Of a DNA stretch of 34,031 nucleotides, positions 15,998-24,885 are shown one piece after another (within the stretch, counting starts at the first letter, position 1; each line of letters starts with the position of its first letter). The stretch is from the NCBI GenBank assembly GCA_031271045.1, contig JAISWO010000057.1, positions 1-34,031 on the forward strand. The letters are read 5' to 3'. Origin of the DNA: Tannerellaceae bacterium (GTDB lineage: Bacteria; Bacteroidota; Bacteroidia; Bacteroidales; Tannerellaceae). The position numbers and the translations under genes are program-made. The notes under the pieces were generated by a model, which saw nothing but the letters and a program-made list of their open reading frames with translations, searched no databases and had not been told where the DNA came from.

Positions 15998-16250
15998 CCT
16001 CCGGCGAGTCACGCCGGAGCTTCCGCAAGTCTGCGAAACCTTCCCGACGTCGTGCCGGAGCTTTCGTAAGTTTACACAACCTTCCCGACGCTGTGCCGGA
16101 GCTTTCGTAAGTTTACACAACCTTCCCGACGTCGTGCCGAAGCTTTCGTAAGTTTACACAACCTTCCCGACGTCGTGCCGAAGCTTTCGTAAGTTTACAC
16201 AACCTTCCCGACGCCGTGCCGGAGCTTTCGTAAGTCTGCGAAAGCTTCAC
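15998..16250. repeat. Tandem array of 41-bp units between nadD and tkt
   Basis: Six head-to-tail units of exactly 41 bases start at 15998, 16039, 16080, 16121, 16162 and 16203; a partial seventh runs into the nadD stop. The core is CTTCCCGACGTCGTGCCGG, followed by AGCTTTCGTAAGTTTACACA. Outer units differ in having AAGTCTGCGAAA at the end. Unit 1 carries a perfect 8-bp hairpin (15999-16006 with 16012-16019, loop AGTCA), which could serve as the nadD terminator. There are no spacers, so it is not a CRISPR. Apart from the transketolase promoter, nothing else is seen in the 385-base gap 15872-16256. Confidence 0.92.
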
Positions 16251-16256
16251 AGCGCC

Positions 16257-16850
16257 TCAAGGCTTGGCGGAGGAATCTTGAAGCTTGGCGAAGAGGTGCA
16301 GATAGGGGCGGAGGCTTTCGGGGAGGAAGAAGCGGACGTCGCGGCCCTGGCGGCAGGCTTGGCGGATGAAGGAGGAGGATATTTCGATCAGGGGGGAGTC
16401 TACCTGGCGGACATCCGGGTAGATGGGTGGGATCCGGACGTCGTATCCCAGGCGGGGGTAGATGAGGACGGGGTGGTGGTTGAGAATCGTTTGATAGTCT
16501 TTCCAACGGTCGATCAGTGCCCAGTTGTCGGCGCCCATGATGAGGTGGAACGCGTGCCCGGGCCAGGCTTTGCGCATCTCCCTGAGGGTGTCGGCAGAGT
16601 AAGAGGGACGGGGCATGGAAAACTCAAAGTCGCTGGCCCGGAACCTGGGGTAACCGTCGATGGCGCGCTCCACCATTTCGTAGCGGAGACGGTCGCCGAT
16701 CAGTTGGCCGCAGCTTTTGAGCGGGTTCTGGGGCGTGACTAAAAACCAAACCTCCTCCAGCCCTTCATACTCGCAGAGCCAGTTGGCCAGGGCCAGGTGC
16801 CCGATGTGCACGGGGTTGAAGGAGCCGGGGAAGAGGCCTGTCTTTTTCAT
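16257..16850 (-). CDS. nadD: Nicotinate-nucleotide adenylyltransferase
   Basis: 197 aa, normal for the family. It joins nicotinate mononucleotide and ATP to give deamido-NAD, the penultimate step of NAD synthesis. The nucleotidyltransferase motif [10 protein letters not shown] lies at 9-18 (HIGH at 15-18) and the C-terminal ATP-binding motif ISSSFIR at about 157-163. It starts 11 bases after the yicC stop, so the two form an operon. In Bacteroidales I expect a guanylate kinase gene (gmk) between these two; it is absent here. The gene ends directly against a 41-bp tandem array. Confidence 0.95.
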   Translation of the reverse strand: MKKTGLFPGSFNPVHIGHLALANWLCEYEGLEEVWFLVTPQNPLKSCGQLIGDRLRYEMVERAIDGYPRFRASDFEFSMPRPSYSADTLREMRKAWPGHAFHLIMGADNWALIDRWKDYQTILNHHPVLIYPRLGYDVRIPPIYPDVRQVDSPLIEISSSFIRQACRQGRDVRFFLPESLRPYLHLFAKLQDSSAKP

Positions 16851-16861
16851 TACGCAAGGTT

Positions 16862-17734
16862 TCAGAGGACGTTCAATACTTGTTCTTTGATTTGTTCCAG
16901 TTCGTCTTTCATTTCTATCACGATCTGTTGCATGCCTGCGTGGTTGCTTTTCGAACCCAGGGTGTTGATTTCCCGTCCGATTTCCTGGGCGATGAAACCG
17001 AGTTTCTTGCCTTGCCCTCTCCCGTTGGCCATCGTGGCGACGAAGTACTGGAGGTGGTTGGTCAGGCGGCTCTTTTCTTCGTTCACGTCCAGTTTTTCGA
17101 TGTAATAGATGGTTTCCTGTTCGAAGCGGTTCTTGTCGTAGTCGGCGGAGAAGACTTTTTCCAGATTGTCGATGATGCGCGCCTTGATCTTCTCGATGCG
17201 TTCGCCTTCGTATTTCTCGATTTCGGTCAGTTTGGCGGCTATGTTTTCGATCTTTCGCGTAAAGAGCTTTTGCAGCATTTCTCCTTCCTGTGAGCGGAAG
17301 TCTTGCAGTTGTTGGATGGCCTGGTCGATGGCGCGTCCGACGGCTTCCTTTTCGGTTTCGTCTACTTCCGTTGCATCCTGTTTGATCACTTCCGGCATCC
17401 GGAGCAGCACTTGGAACCAGTCGGCCGGGAGGGCGATGTTTAACTTTGCGGCCACGTCTTTTATTTGCAGGAAATACGCCTCCAGGGCGGCTTGGTTGAT
17501 CTGCGTAGGAATGTCTTTGCCGATATATTCCGTTTGGATGGAAAAGTCCACCTTTCCGCGTTCGATTGCGGCCAGGAGGCGGCTGCGTATTTGCATGTCC
17601 ATTTCCTTGTAGGCGGGAGGGATGCGGGTCGTCAGATCCAGTTGTTTACTGTTTAGCGTTTTTATTTCGACCGTTACTTTTTTGTTGGGCAGTTCGGCCG
17701 TAACCTTGCCGAAGCCTGTCATTGATTGTATCAT
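16862..17734 (-). CDS. yicC: YicC family endoribonuclease
   Basis: 290 aa, matching the family. The N-terminal [10 protein letters not shown] is the family hallmark, and the C-terminal DUF1732 region is clear ([19 protein letters not shown], then a helix up to EQVLNVL). YicC proteins are RNases involved in RNA turnover and stress growth. It leads the yicC-nadD operon. The start ATG is preceded by a TATATTTG -7 box at 17753-17760, and it is divergent from tsaB with 98 bases between them. Confidence 0.95.
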   Translation of the reverse strand: MIQSMTGFGKVTAELPNKKVTVEIKTLNSKQLDLTTRIPPAYKEMDMQIRSRLLAAIERGKVDFSIQTEYIGKDIPTQINQAALEAYFLQIKDVAAKLNIALPADWFQVLLRMPEVIKQDATEVDETEKEAVGRAIDQAIQQLQDFRSQEGEMLQKLFTRKIENIAAKLTEIEKYEGERIEKIKARIIDNLEKVFSADYDKNRFEQETIYYIEKLDVNEEKSRLTNHLQYFVATMANGRGQGKKLGFIAQEIGREINTLGSKSNHAGMQQIVIEMKDELEQIKEQVLNVL

Positions 17735-17752
17735 AATATGCTATGTTTTGCG

Positions 17753-17760
17753 CAAATATA
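17753..17760 (-). promoter_or_regulatory. Candidate -7 box for yicC-nadD
   Basis: TATATTTG on the minus strand, a perfect TAnnTTTG match, 18 bases ahead of the yicC ATG. It implies a nearly leaderless mRNA. No clear -33 element. Confidence 0.55.
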
Positions 17761-17800
17761 CTTTTTTATTTCTAAACGCGCAGGCTGGCGCTTAAAAATG

Positions 17801-17808
17801 TACTTTTG
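17801..17808 (+). promoter_or_regulatory. Candidate -7 box for tsaB
   Basis: TACTTTTG fits TAnnTTTG, 24 bases ahead of the tsaB ATG, in the divergent yicC/tsaB gap. The -33 region shows no TTTG. Confidence 0.5.
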
Positions 17809-17832
17809 CGATTCTAATCAACGTATGCCCGT

Positions 17833-18519
17833 ATGTCGTATTTGTTATGTATTGAAACGTCCACTGCCGTCTGTTCGGTAGCCTTGTCGGTGAAAGAGGA
17901 AGTATGTTTTGAGCGAGTCTCGTTCGACGGCCCCTCTCATGCGGCCCTGTTGGGCGTCTTTGTCGAAGAGGCGCTGGAATGGCTTAGGCGCGAAGCCTCG
18001 GCGCTTGTCGCCGTCGCCGTCAGTAGCGGTCCCGGCTCCTACACCGGCCTGCGCATCGGCGTATCCTTGGCCAAAGGCCTGTGCTTGGGTTACGGTATTC
18101 CTCTGGTCAGCGTCCCTACGCTGGAACTCCTGGCTTCCGCAGTGATCCGTCGTGCGCCGGCGCCCGGCGCTCTTTACTGCCCCATGCTCGACGCCCGCCG
18201 GATGGAGGTCTACGCTGCCGTCTTCGACTCCGCCTGCCAGCCGGTGCGCCCGGTGGCGGCCGATATTGTTACGCCCGCTACGTACGCCTCTCTCCTTGCC
18301 TCCCATACGGTCTGTTTCTTTGGCGACGGAGCGGCCAAGTGCAAGGATGTCATCACCTCGCCCCGTGCCCTGTTCGTAGACGATGTGCATCCTCTGGCCC
18401 GGGATATGGCCCCTCTGGCCGCGAAACTGTTCCGGGCCGGGAAGTTTGAAGACACCGCCTATTTTGAGCCCTTTTATTTGAAGGAATTTATGCCCACCAC
18501 TGCCCGTAATAAGATTTAA
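17833..18519 (+). CDS. tsaB: tRNA N6-threonylcarbamoyladenosine (t6A) biosynthesis protein TsaB
   Basis: 228 aa, normal length. TsaB is an ASKHA-fold partner of TsaD, needed to add threonylcarbamoyl to A37 of ANN-decoding tRNAs. Marks: the N-terminal LCIETSTAVCSVAL and SSGPGSYTGLRIGVSLAKGL at about 64-83. It is a lone plus-strand gene among minus-strand neighbours, and its stop overlaps that of the HAD gene tail to tail. Its codons use more G and T at third positions than nearby genes such as rmlB. Confidence 0.95.
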   Translation: MSYLLCIETSTAVCSVALSVKEEVCFERVSFDGPSHAALLGVFVEEALEWLRREASALVAVAVSSGPGSYTGLRIGVSLAKGLCLGYGIPLVSVPTLELLASAVIRRAPAPGALYCPMLDARRMEVYAAVFDSACQPVRPVAADIVTPATYASLLASHTVCFFGDGAAKCKDVITSPRALFVDDVHPLARDMAPLAAKLFRAGKFEDTAYFEPFYLKEFMPTTARNKI

Positions 18520-19199
18520 CGCTCGCCTTCCGCGTCCCGGATGACGGATGCAAAATCCTGCGCAAGGGCGTCCATACTGTGAAAGAGTCTATGGGCGCCC
18601 TTGTCCCGCAATAGACTGTCGGGCAGCGGGCCTGTATTGACGGCGACGGTAAAGATGCCGGCGGCAACGGCCGATTGTATGCCCAGCGGAGCGTTTTCTA
18701 TCACAATAGCCTCATGAGCCTGGACGCCGGCTTTCGCCAGTCCCATTTGGTAAGGTTCGGGATGAGGCTTGCCGTAGCGGACGTCAAAGCCGGTCACCAT
18801 CTTTTCCCGTTGGAAGCAGCCGGGGAAATCATTGTTCAGTTGATCAATCAGGCTTTTTTGCGCGGATCCGGTTACGACCAGCGCATCCAGTCCAAGCCTT
18901 TTTACCTGTTCGAGCGCCTTGGCGGCTCCTGCCATCACCCGGCTGGTATTGATCCGGTTGAAGCAGTTTGTTTTTTCTTGGTAGATGACGGTCTTTTCTT
19001 CTTCCGTTGCGTTGCGTCCGAAGGTTTGGTTAAACAGGATGTCGAGCGTGCTTTCGCCCGTACGTCCTTCGTAGAGGTAGAAATCTTCCGGCGCGTATTT
19101 CAGATGATATTTGTCCGATGCTTCCGACCAGGCACAAACATGAAACGGCATCGAGTCATACAGGATGCCGTCCATATCAAATAATACTGCTTTGATCAT
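18516..19199 (-). CDS. HAD superfamily phosphatase (beta-phosphoglucomutase-like)
   Basis: 227 aa. A haloacid-dehalogenase hydrolase of subfamily IA: nucleophile D8 and acid D10 in [10 protein letters not shown], a helical cap at about 17-85, the motif II threonine in VVTGS, the motif III lysine in [10 protein letters not shown] and motif [14 protein letters not shown]. In motif IV the first acid is a glutamate followed by asparagine, where many relatives have ED. The substrate is probably a small sugar phosphate; this cannot be read from sequence. It overlaps the pgi stop by four bases (ATGA), so it is coupled to sugar-phosphate metabolism genes. Confidence 0.9.
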   Translation of the reverse strand: MIKAVLFDMDGILYDSMPFHVCAWSEASDKYHLKYAPEDFYLYEGRTGESTLDILFNQTFGRNATEEEKTVIYQEKTNCFNRINTSRVMAGAAKALEQVKRLGLDALVVTGSAQKSLIDQLNNDFPGCFQREKMVTGFDVRYGKPHPEPYQMGLAKAGVQAHEAIVIENAPLGIQSAVAAGIFTVAVNTGPLPDSLLRDKGAHRLFHSMDALAQDFASVIRDAEGER

Positions 19200-20542
19200 T
19201 GCAGGCGTGCTTTGATTGCTTCGGATTCTTTTTCGTATCCGGGTTTATTCAGCAGGGCAAACATATTTTTCTTGTAGGCTTCTACGCCGGGCTGATCGAA
19301 GGGATTCACTCCCAGGAGGTAGCCGCTGATGCCGCAGGCTTTTTCAAAGAAATAGAACAGTTGGCCGATGTAATAAGGAGTCACGGCGGGGATAGAGATT
19401 CTGATGTTGGGAACTCCTCCGTCTACGTGGGCGAGGCTTGTGCCCAATTCCGCCATTTTGTTTACTTCGTCCACTCGTTTGCCGGCCAGGAAGTTCAGTC
19501 CGTCGAGGTCGGCCTGATCGGTGGGAATGACGACCGTATGGTTGGGATCGCCGACCGATATGACGGTTTCAAAAATGGTTCGTTCGCCTTCCTGTATCCA
19601 TTGTCCCATTGAGTGCAAGTCGGTCGTCAGGTCGACGGCGGCGGGGAATATGCCTTTGTTTTCTTTTCCTTCGCTTTCGCCGTAGAGTTGTTTCCACCAT
19701 TCGGCGATATAATGAAGTTTGGGATGGAAGTTGGCCAGTATTTCCGTCTTCATTCCCTTCCGGTATAGTTCATTCCGGGTGGCGGCATAGATGGCGGCTA
19801 TATTATCGGCAAAAGGAATGTCTTTTGCTGTGGCTTTTTCCATGTCTGCGGCTCCGGCGACGAGTTCGCGGATGGAGATCCCGGCTACGGCAATGGGGAG
19901 CAAGCCTACGGGAGTGAGTACGGAGAAGCGTCCGCCGACGTTGTCCGGAATGACGAAGGTGGTGTATCCTTCCTGGTCGGCCAATGTTCTGAGGGCTCCT
20001 TTCCGGGCGTCGGTAACGGCGATGATGCGTTGGCGGGCTTTGTCGGGTCCGACGGTGTCTTCCAATTGTTTCTTAAGGATGCGGAAGGCGAGGGCGGGCT
20101 CGGTTGTTGTACCCGATTTGGATATATTGATGAGTCCGAATTGTTTCCCTTTCAGAGTTTCGCTCAGTTCGTAGAGGTAGTCTTCGCCGATCTGATGTCC
20201 GGCATAGAGGATGAGCGGGTTCTTGCGTTCTTTGAGCAGGAGGTCGAAGCTGTTGTTCAGCGCTTCGAGAACGGCTTTGGATCCTAAGTAACTGCCGCCG
20301 ATTCCGATAACGACTACGATCTCACATTCCGAGCGAAGGCGTCCGGCGGCTTGTTCGATGGCCGTCAGTTGTTCGTCGGTTGTGGCGGAAGGCAGATGCA
20401 GCCAGCCTAAGAAATCGTTTCCGGCGCCGCTACTGTTGTGCAGGGCGTCTATGCTTGCTTTTGCCTTTGTTTCCCAGGCGTTGATTTGTTCTTGGGTGAC
20501 GAATCCCAAGGTCTTGTCGATGTTAATAGTAATACTTTTCAT
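19196..20542 (-). CDS. pgi: Glucose-6-phosphate isomerase
   Basis: 448 aa, the short bacterial type. It interconverts glucose-6-phosphate and fructose-6-phosphate in glycolysis. Marks: [19 protein letters not shown] for the sugar-phosphate site, [16 protein letters not shown], and the C-terminal family block [16 protein letters not shown]. It starts 14 bases after gpsA ends and overlaps the HAD gene by four bases, so lysS-gpsA-pgi-HAD read as one unit. Confidence 0.97.
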   Translation of the reverse strand: MKSITINIDKTLGFVTQEQINAWETKAKASIDALHNSSGAGNDFLGWLHLPSATTDEQLTAIEQAAGRLRSECEIVVVIGIGGSYLGSKAVLEALNNSFDLLLKERKNPLILYAGHQIGEDYLYELSETLKGKQFGLINISKSGTTTEPALAFRILKKQLEDTVGPDKARQRIIAVTDARKGALRTLADQEGYTTFVIPDNVGGRFSVLTPVGLLPIAVAGISIRELVAGAADMEKATAKDIPFADNIAAIYAATRNELYRKGMKTEILANFHPKLHYIAEWWKQLYGESEGKENKGIFPAAVDLTTDLHSMGQWIQEGERTIFETVISVGDPNHTVVIPTDQADLDGLNFLAGKRVDEVNKMAELGTSLAHVDGGVPNIRISIPAVTPYYIGQLFYFFEKACGISGYLLGVNPFDQPGVEAYKKNMFALLNKPGYEKESEAIKARLQ

Positions 20543-20556
20543 AATGAATTTATGCG

Positions 20557-21555
20557 CTATTTGAATGTTTCCGTCAATTGGTGAATAATGGCGGTGGGTG
20601 ATTCTTTTTCGTAGAGGATGCTATACAGGGCGTCCAGTATGGGCATACTGACTTTATATTTTTCGTTGTTTATTTCGCGGATACATTTTGTGCCGTAGTA
20701 GCCTTCGGCTATCATTTCCATTTCCAGTTGTGCGATTTTCACGGAGTATCCTTTTCCGATCATGGTGCCGAAGATACGGTTCCGGCTGAAGCGTGAATAG
20801 GCTGTTACTAACAGGTCGCCCATATAAACGGAGTCGGATATGTCGCGTTCTACGTCGCCTACGGCATCCACGAAGCGGCGCATCTCCTGTATGGCATTGG
20901 AAAGGAATACGGCCTGGAAGTTGTCTCCGTATTTCATTCCGTGACAAATGCCGGCGACGATGGAGTAGACGTTTTTCAGTACGGAGGCGTATTCTATGCC
21001 GGTCACATCCCGGCTGAGGGTATTTTTCAGGTAGGGATTGCGGAATACGTCGGAGAGGGGTTTTATCTTTTCGATGTCGAGACAGCCGAGCGTGATGTAG
21101 GAGAGGCGTTCCAGGGCAATTTCTTCGGCATGGCAGGGGCCGCCGATGACGGCAATATTGTCGGCCGGCACTTTGTAGTATTCGGCAAAGTAATCGGTTA
21201 TCAGCATATTTTCGTCGGGGACGAGGCCTTTGATTGCCGAGACGACGAGCTTGTCGTGCATCGGGGTCTTTATTTTTTTCAGGTGTTGCTTCAGGAAGGG
21301 GGATGGGGTGGCGAATATCAGCGTGTCGGAGTCTCTGATGACTTGGTTGATGTTGGAATAAAACCGGATCCGGCTGGTGTCGAACTTGACGCTTGTGATG
21401 TAGCTGGGGTTGTGCCCCAATTTCTTGAACTCGTCGATCTGGTCGGGCCGGCGCATATACCAGTGGAGTTTGTCTTGCGTCGAAAGGACGATCTTTGCCA
21501 GCGCCGTAGCCCAGCTTCCTCCTCCCATGACGGCTATTTTCCCGGGCAGTTTCAT
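20557..21555 (-). CDS. gpsA: Glycerol-3-phosphate dehydrogenase [NAD(P)+]
   Basis: 332 aa, normal length. It reduces dihydroxyacetone phosphate to sn-glycerol-3-phosphate for phospholipid synthesis. The N-terminal Rossmann motif reads [13 protein letters not shown] at about 11-23. Other marks are [18 protein letters not shown] with the active-site lysine, [11 protein letters not shown], and [20 protein letters not shown] in the C-terminal helical domain. It follows lysS by only four bases. Confidence 0.96.
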   Translation of the reverse strand: MKLPGKIAVMGGGSWATALAKIVLSTQDKLHWYMRRPDQIDEFKKLGHNPSYITSVKFDTSRIRFYSNINQVIRDSDTLIFATPSPFLKQHLKKIKTPMHDKLVVSAIKGLVPDENMLITDYFAEYYKVPADNIAVIGGPCHAEEIALERLSYITLGCLDIEKIKPLSDVFRNPYLKNTLSRDVTGIEYASVLKNVYSIVAGICHGMKYGDNFQAVFLSNAIQEMRRFVDAVGDVERDISDSVYMGDLLVTAYSRFSRNRIFGTMIGKGYSVKIAQLEMEMIAEGYYGTKCIREINNEKYKVSMPILDALYSILYEKESPTAIIHQLTETFK

Positions 21556-21559
21556 GGTT

Positions 21560-23092
21560 TCATTCTTTTTCGGTGTTTACGTTCCATTCCGGACGCATCT
21601 GTGGGAAGAACAATACTTCCTGTATGCTTTCCTGTCCGGTGAGGAACATCACTAAGCGGTCCATTCCGATGCCCATTCCGCTGGTGGGCGGCATTCCGTA
21701 TTCCAGGGCGCGCAGGAAATCCTGGTCGATGAACATGGCTTCGTCGTCGCCTTTTTCGGTCAGTTTCAATTGCTCTTCGAAGCGCAGGCGCTGGTCGATG
21801 GGGTCGTTCAGTTCGGAATAGGCGTTGGCTATTTCTTTGCCGCAGACCATGAGTTCGAAGCGTTCGGTCAGTTCCGGGTTGTGACGGTGCTTCTTGGTAA
21901 GCGGCGACATTTCTACAGGATAGTCTGTGATGAAGGTTGGGTGGATGTAATTGGCTTCGCATTTGTCGCCAAAGATGGCGTCTATCAGTTTGCCTTTGCC
22001 CATTGTCGGGTCCTGCTCCACGCCTAATTGGCGGCATACCTGGCGCAATTCGTTTTCCTGCATGCCGCGGATGTCGATGCCGGTATTTTCGAGGATGGCG
22101 TCTATCATGGTGATGCGTTTGTAGGGGGCTTTGAAGTCTATTTCTTTGCCGGCATAGTTGACGCGTGTCGTCCCGTTCACGTCGAAGCAGATTTTTTCCA
22201 GCAGTTGTTCGGTGAAGGACATCATCCAGTTGTAGTCTTTATAGGCTACGTATATTTCCATGCAGGTAAATTCGGGGTTGTGCGTACGGTCCATTCCTTC
22301 GTTGCGGAAATTGCGGCTGAATTCATAGACGCCTTCAAATCCTCCGACGATGAGTCGTTTGAGGTAGAGTTCGTTGGCGACGCGCAGGTAGAGGTCGATG
22401 TCCAAGGCATTGTGATGGGTGATGAAGGGTCGGGCGGTGGCTCCGCCGGGGATGCTTTGCAGCACGGGGGTGTCGACTTCCAGGTAGCCCCGGTTGTTGA
22501 AGAACTCGCGCATGGAGTTGAATATTTTTGTTCGTTTGACGAAGATGCTTTTGACGTTTTCGTTCACGACGAGGTCGACGTAACGCTGGCGGTAGCGTTG
22601 TTCGGCGTCGTTGAAGCCATCATAGACGACGCCGTCTTTTGTTTTTACGATCGGGAGCGGGCGGAGCGCTTTGGCCAGCAGCGTGAGGCGTGAGGCATGA
22701 ATCGATATTTCCCCCATCTGCGTGCGGAACACATAGCCTTCGATGCCGACGTAATCGCCGATGTCGAGCAGCTTTTTGAAAACCGTATTATACAGTTCTT
22801 TGTTTTCCCCGGGGCAGAGGTCGTCGCGCGAGATGTAGATTTGTATCCTTCCTTCGGTGTCTTGCAATTCCATAAACGAGGCTTTTCCCATGATACGGCG
22901 GCTCATGATACGTCCGGCGATGCTTACGCGGCGTTGTTGGGGATCTTCGTCTTTGAATGATTGTTTTATTTCTTTTGAATAGGCATTGGTTACGTATTCG
23001 GCGGCGGGATAGGGTTCTATTCCCGTTTTGCGTAACTCTTCGAGGCTGTTACGCCTGATTATTTCCTGTTCACTTAGTTCTATTGGATTCAT
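21560..23092 (-). CDS. lysS: Lysyl-tRNA synthetase, class II
   Basis: 510 aa from the ATG at 23092 (MNPIELSEQE). The frame stays open 150 bases upstream through the promoter, but that stretch has no family resemblance. It charges tRNA-Lys. The N-terminal OB-fold anticodon-binding domain (about 50-150, SIAGRIMSRRIMGKASFMEL) is followed by the class II core, with motif 2 FRNEGMDRTHNPEFTCMEIY and motif 3 GMGIGMDRLVMFLTG near the end. It is the first gene of the lysS-gpsA-pgi-HAD run, with a TACCTTTG -7 box about 30 bases ahead of its start. Confidence 0.97.
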   Translation of the reverse strand: MNPIELSEQEIIRRNSLEELRKTGIEPYPAAEYVTNAYSKEIKQSFKDEDPQQRRVSIAGRIMSRRIMGKASFMELQDTEGRIQIYISRDDLCPGENKELYNTVFKKLLDIGDYVGIEGYVFRTQMGEISIHASRLTLLAKALRPLPIVKTKDGVVYDGFNDAEQRYRQRYVDLVVNENVKSIFVKRTKIFNSMREFFNNRGYLEVDTPVLQSIPGGATARPFITHHNALDIDLYLRVANELYLKRLIVGGFEGVYEFSRNFRNEGMDRTHNPEFTCMEIYVAYKDYNWMMSFTEQLLEKICFDVNGTTRVNYAGKEIDFKAPYKRITMIDAILENTGIDIRGMQENELRQVCRQLGVEQDPTMGKGKLIDAIFGDKCEANYIHPTFITDYPVEMSPLTKKHRHNPELTERFELMVCGKEIANAYSELNDPIDQRLRFEEQLKLTEKGDDEAMFIDQDFLRALEYGMPPTSGMGIGMDRLVMFLTGQESIQEVLFFPQMRPEWNVNTEKE

Positions 23093-23119
23093 CGTATGAT
23101 CGTTTTGTATAATACTGCG

Positions 23120-23127
23120 CAAAGGTA
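23120..23127 (-). promoter_or_regulatory. Candidate -7 box for lysS
   Basis: TACCTTTG on the minus strand is a perfect TAnnTTTG match, 27 bases ahead of the lysS ATG. The -33 region lacks a TTTG. Confidence 0.55.
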
Positions 23128-23229
23128 TAAAAACTTTTTCGATATGCCTGTCCCGGCAACGGGGATGGCAAACTTTTGCGGCGCCGCCAACCGGCTGCAA
23201 ACTTCCGCTTCCCCGGAATGAGCCCCTTC

Positions 23230-23500
23230 GATCCCGCCGCAAAAAGTTATTTCATGAAACGTGCTCATTTGATCCCGCCGCAAAAAGTTTTTCCATGAAA
23301 CGCGCTCATTTCATCCCGCAGACAAAAAGTTATTTCATGAAATGAACTCATTTGGCCCCGCCGCAAAAAGTTATTCCATGAAATGAACTCATTTGGCCCC
23401 GCAGACAAAAAGTTATTCCATGAAATGCGCTCATTTGGCCCCGCCGCAAAAGGTTATTCCGTGAAATGAACTTATTTGACCCCGCTGCAAAAAAAAATTT
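23230..23500. repeat. Second tandem array of 41-42-bp units, upstream of lysS
   Basis: Units start at 23230, 23271, 23312, 23354, 23395, 23437 and (partial) 23478, giving periods of 41, 41, 42, 41, 42 and 41. The shared core is CCCGCCGCAAAAAGTTATT, then CCATGAAATGAACTCATTTG. Units with CCGCAGAC in place of CCGCCG are the ones one base longer. Units are contiguous with no spacers. The array fills most of the 487-base gap 23093-23579; the stretch from the lysS promoter to the array (23128-23229) and the A/T-rich 23500-23579 show nothing else. Confidence 0.92.
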
Positions 23501-23579
23501 CAAATACATACAATAAAATAATCGACCACTCGTTTTTACAAAAGAACGAAACAAATGAATCCTTTAATAATATAAAAGT

Positions 23580-24737
23580 ATGAAAGCAATAGACACTAAA
23601 TTGAGCTTTGTTGGCAAACTGCACAACAGCGAACATTTCGAAATGCACGAAGAAATCAACCAGGGCGTAGCAGGAAAAGAAGAGAAACTGGGTGATGTCC
23701 TTCCGCGGTGGAACTCCTATGTCGCCCATTTTCATGTGGAAGACGATATCTACAAACGAGCCGCCAAATCGGTGGAGACGAAATACCTGCACGGCCTGGA
23801 CCACGATCGCAGGGATGTGTTCCGCATGTTCCGAAAGCGAAACGATGCGGCATCCGTCAGCTTCGACCCCGTCGAAAAAGCCGCCGCCGAGAAGCTGACG
23901 GAAGTGATCGAAAATTATAAGAACATCGCCACCGGCTCGTTGGTCGATGTGAGCGCCCTGGCTTTCAATATGATCCAGACGCTCCGGTTGCCCCGCTACG
24001 CCGCCGCCGTCACCACCCTCGCCCTCGGCCCGGCCGTCAACAAACTGGAAGAACTCAACGAAGAATTTAAAGCCCTCTACGTCGAACGCGCCGAAAACAT
24101 CAACGCCGCCACCGATCTGGGCGCCATGAAAGACATCCGCCCCAAGACGGACAAAGGCCTGGCCCTCGTCATCGAAGGCGTGAACGCCCTCTACGTCTCG
24201 GCCGTACTCGCAGGCAATACCGCCCTGGCCGCCGCCCTGGAAGAAATCATCGACCTGATCAACTCCATCATCCGCCAATACCGTCGCATCTACGCCCACC
24301 GCGCCGGTTCCGCCGGATCCCCCGACAAACCCGACGACGACACAGACGACGACACCGACATTGTCCCCTCTGTTCCTTCCTACGCCATTGCCGCCCAAGG
24401 CGTCACAGACGGATCGACAATGTACGTCACCCTCGCCGATCCCGACTCCGCCGCCGAACTTTTCGCCCAGGCCGTCGGCAGCACCCTCATTCTCCTGTTG
24501 GATCCCGAAGCCGAAGTCACCCGTTTCGACATTTTCCCCATCACAGGCCTCGAACTCTCGCAAGAAAGCGGCTCGACAGACAAACCCATCGGTCTGAAAG
24601 TCGGCCCGCAAGAAAACAGCATCTTCGACGTCCCCACCTACAACGCCGGTCCCTGCACCGCCTGGGTCGAAAAAGACGACCTCATCCTCGCCCACCTCAC
24701 CGGCGCCTTCTACCCCGGAAGCATCACCAACGACTGA
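23580..24737 (+). CDS. DUF6261-like Bacteroidales protein with acidic linker
   Basis: 385 aa, no signal peptide. Residues 1-240 are helical and start with an MKAIDTKLSFVGKLHNSEHFEMH-type opening (shown here for orientation) that I associate with the DUF6261 family of Bacteroidales; this is recognition by pattern, not a search result. A Pro/Gly and Asp-rich linker at about 244-262 (DDDTDDDTD) leads to a C-terminal beta-rich domain of about 120 residues that I do not recognise. Codons are strongly C-ending. It lies between a 41-bp tandem array and a long hairpin, with no obvious promoter box. Function unknown. Confidence 0.75.
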   Translation: MKAIDTKLSFVGKLHNSEHFEMHEEINQGVAGKEEKLGDVLPRWNSYVAHFHVEDDIYKRAAKSVETKYLHGLDHDRRDVFRMFRKRNDAASVSFDPVEKAAAEKLTEVIENYKNIATGSLVDVSALAFNMIQTLRLPRYAAAVTTLALGPAVNKLEELNEEFKALYVERAENINAATDLGAMKDIRPKTDKGLALVIEGVNALYVSAVLAGNTALAAALEEIIDLINSIIRQYRRIYAHRAGSAGSPDKPDDDTDDDTDIVPSVPSYAIAAQGVTDGSTMYVTLADPDSAAELFAQAVGSTLILLLDPEAEVTRFDIFPITGLELSQESGSTDKPIGLKVGPQENSIFDVPTYNAGPCTAWVEKDDLILAHLTGAFYPGSITND

Positions 24738-24748
24738 AAGTAACCAAA

Positions 24749-24808
24749 CAGGAATTGCCGGATAAAGAAAAAGATCTTCGGGCCCTTTTCCTTATCCGGC
24801 AATTCCTG
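24749..24808. terminator. Long perfect hairpin between the DUF6261-like gene and rmlC
   Basis: A perfect 17-bp stem (24749-24765 with 24792-24808). One A-C mismatch inside, it continues for five more pairs (24767-24771 with 24786-24790). It begins 12 bases after the preceding stop codon. No T-run follows on the plus strand, so it is either an unusual terminator or an mRNA-stabilising or mobile-element-derived palindrome. Confidence 0.55.
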
Positions 24809-24885
24809 TCTCCCAAAACCCCGACCCCTTGCCCGTTTGAAGGAAAAAGACTTAATTTGCATCCCAAACAGAACAATAACACACA

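Noticed and set aside
15998..16250. CRISPR array
   Set aside because: The repeat units are contiguous, with no unique spacers between them, and no cas genes are near. The same holds for the array at 23230-23500.
23230..23554. Short minus-strand frames repeating the peptide QMSxFHGITFC
   Set aside because: The repeated peptide only reflects the tandem DNA repeat. A 41-base period shifts the frame each unit, so no long repeat protein can exist.
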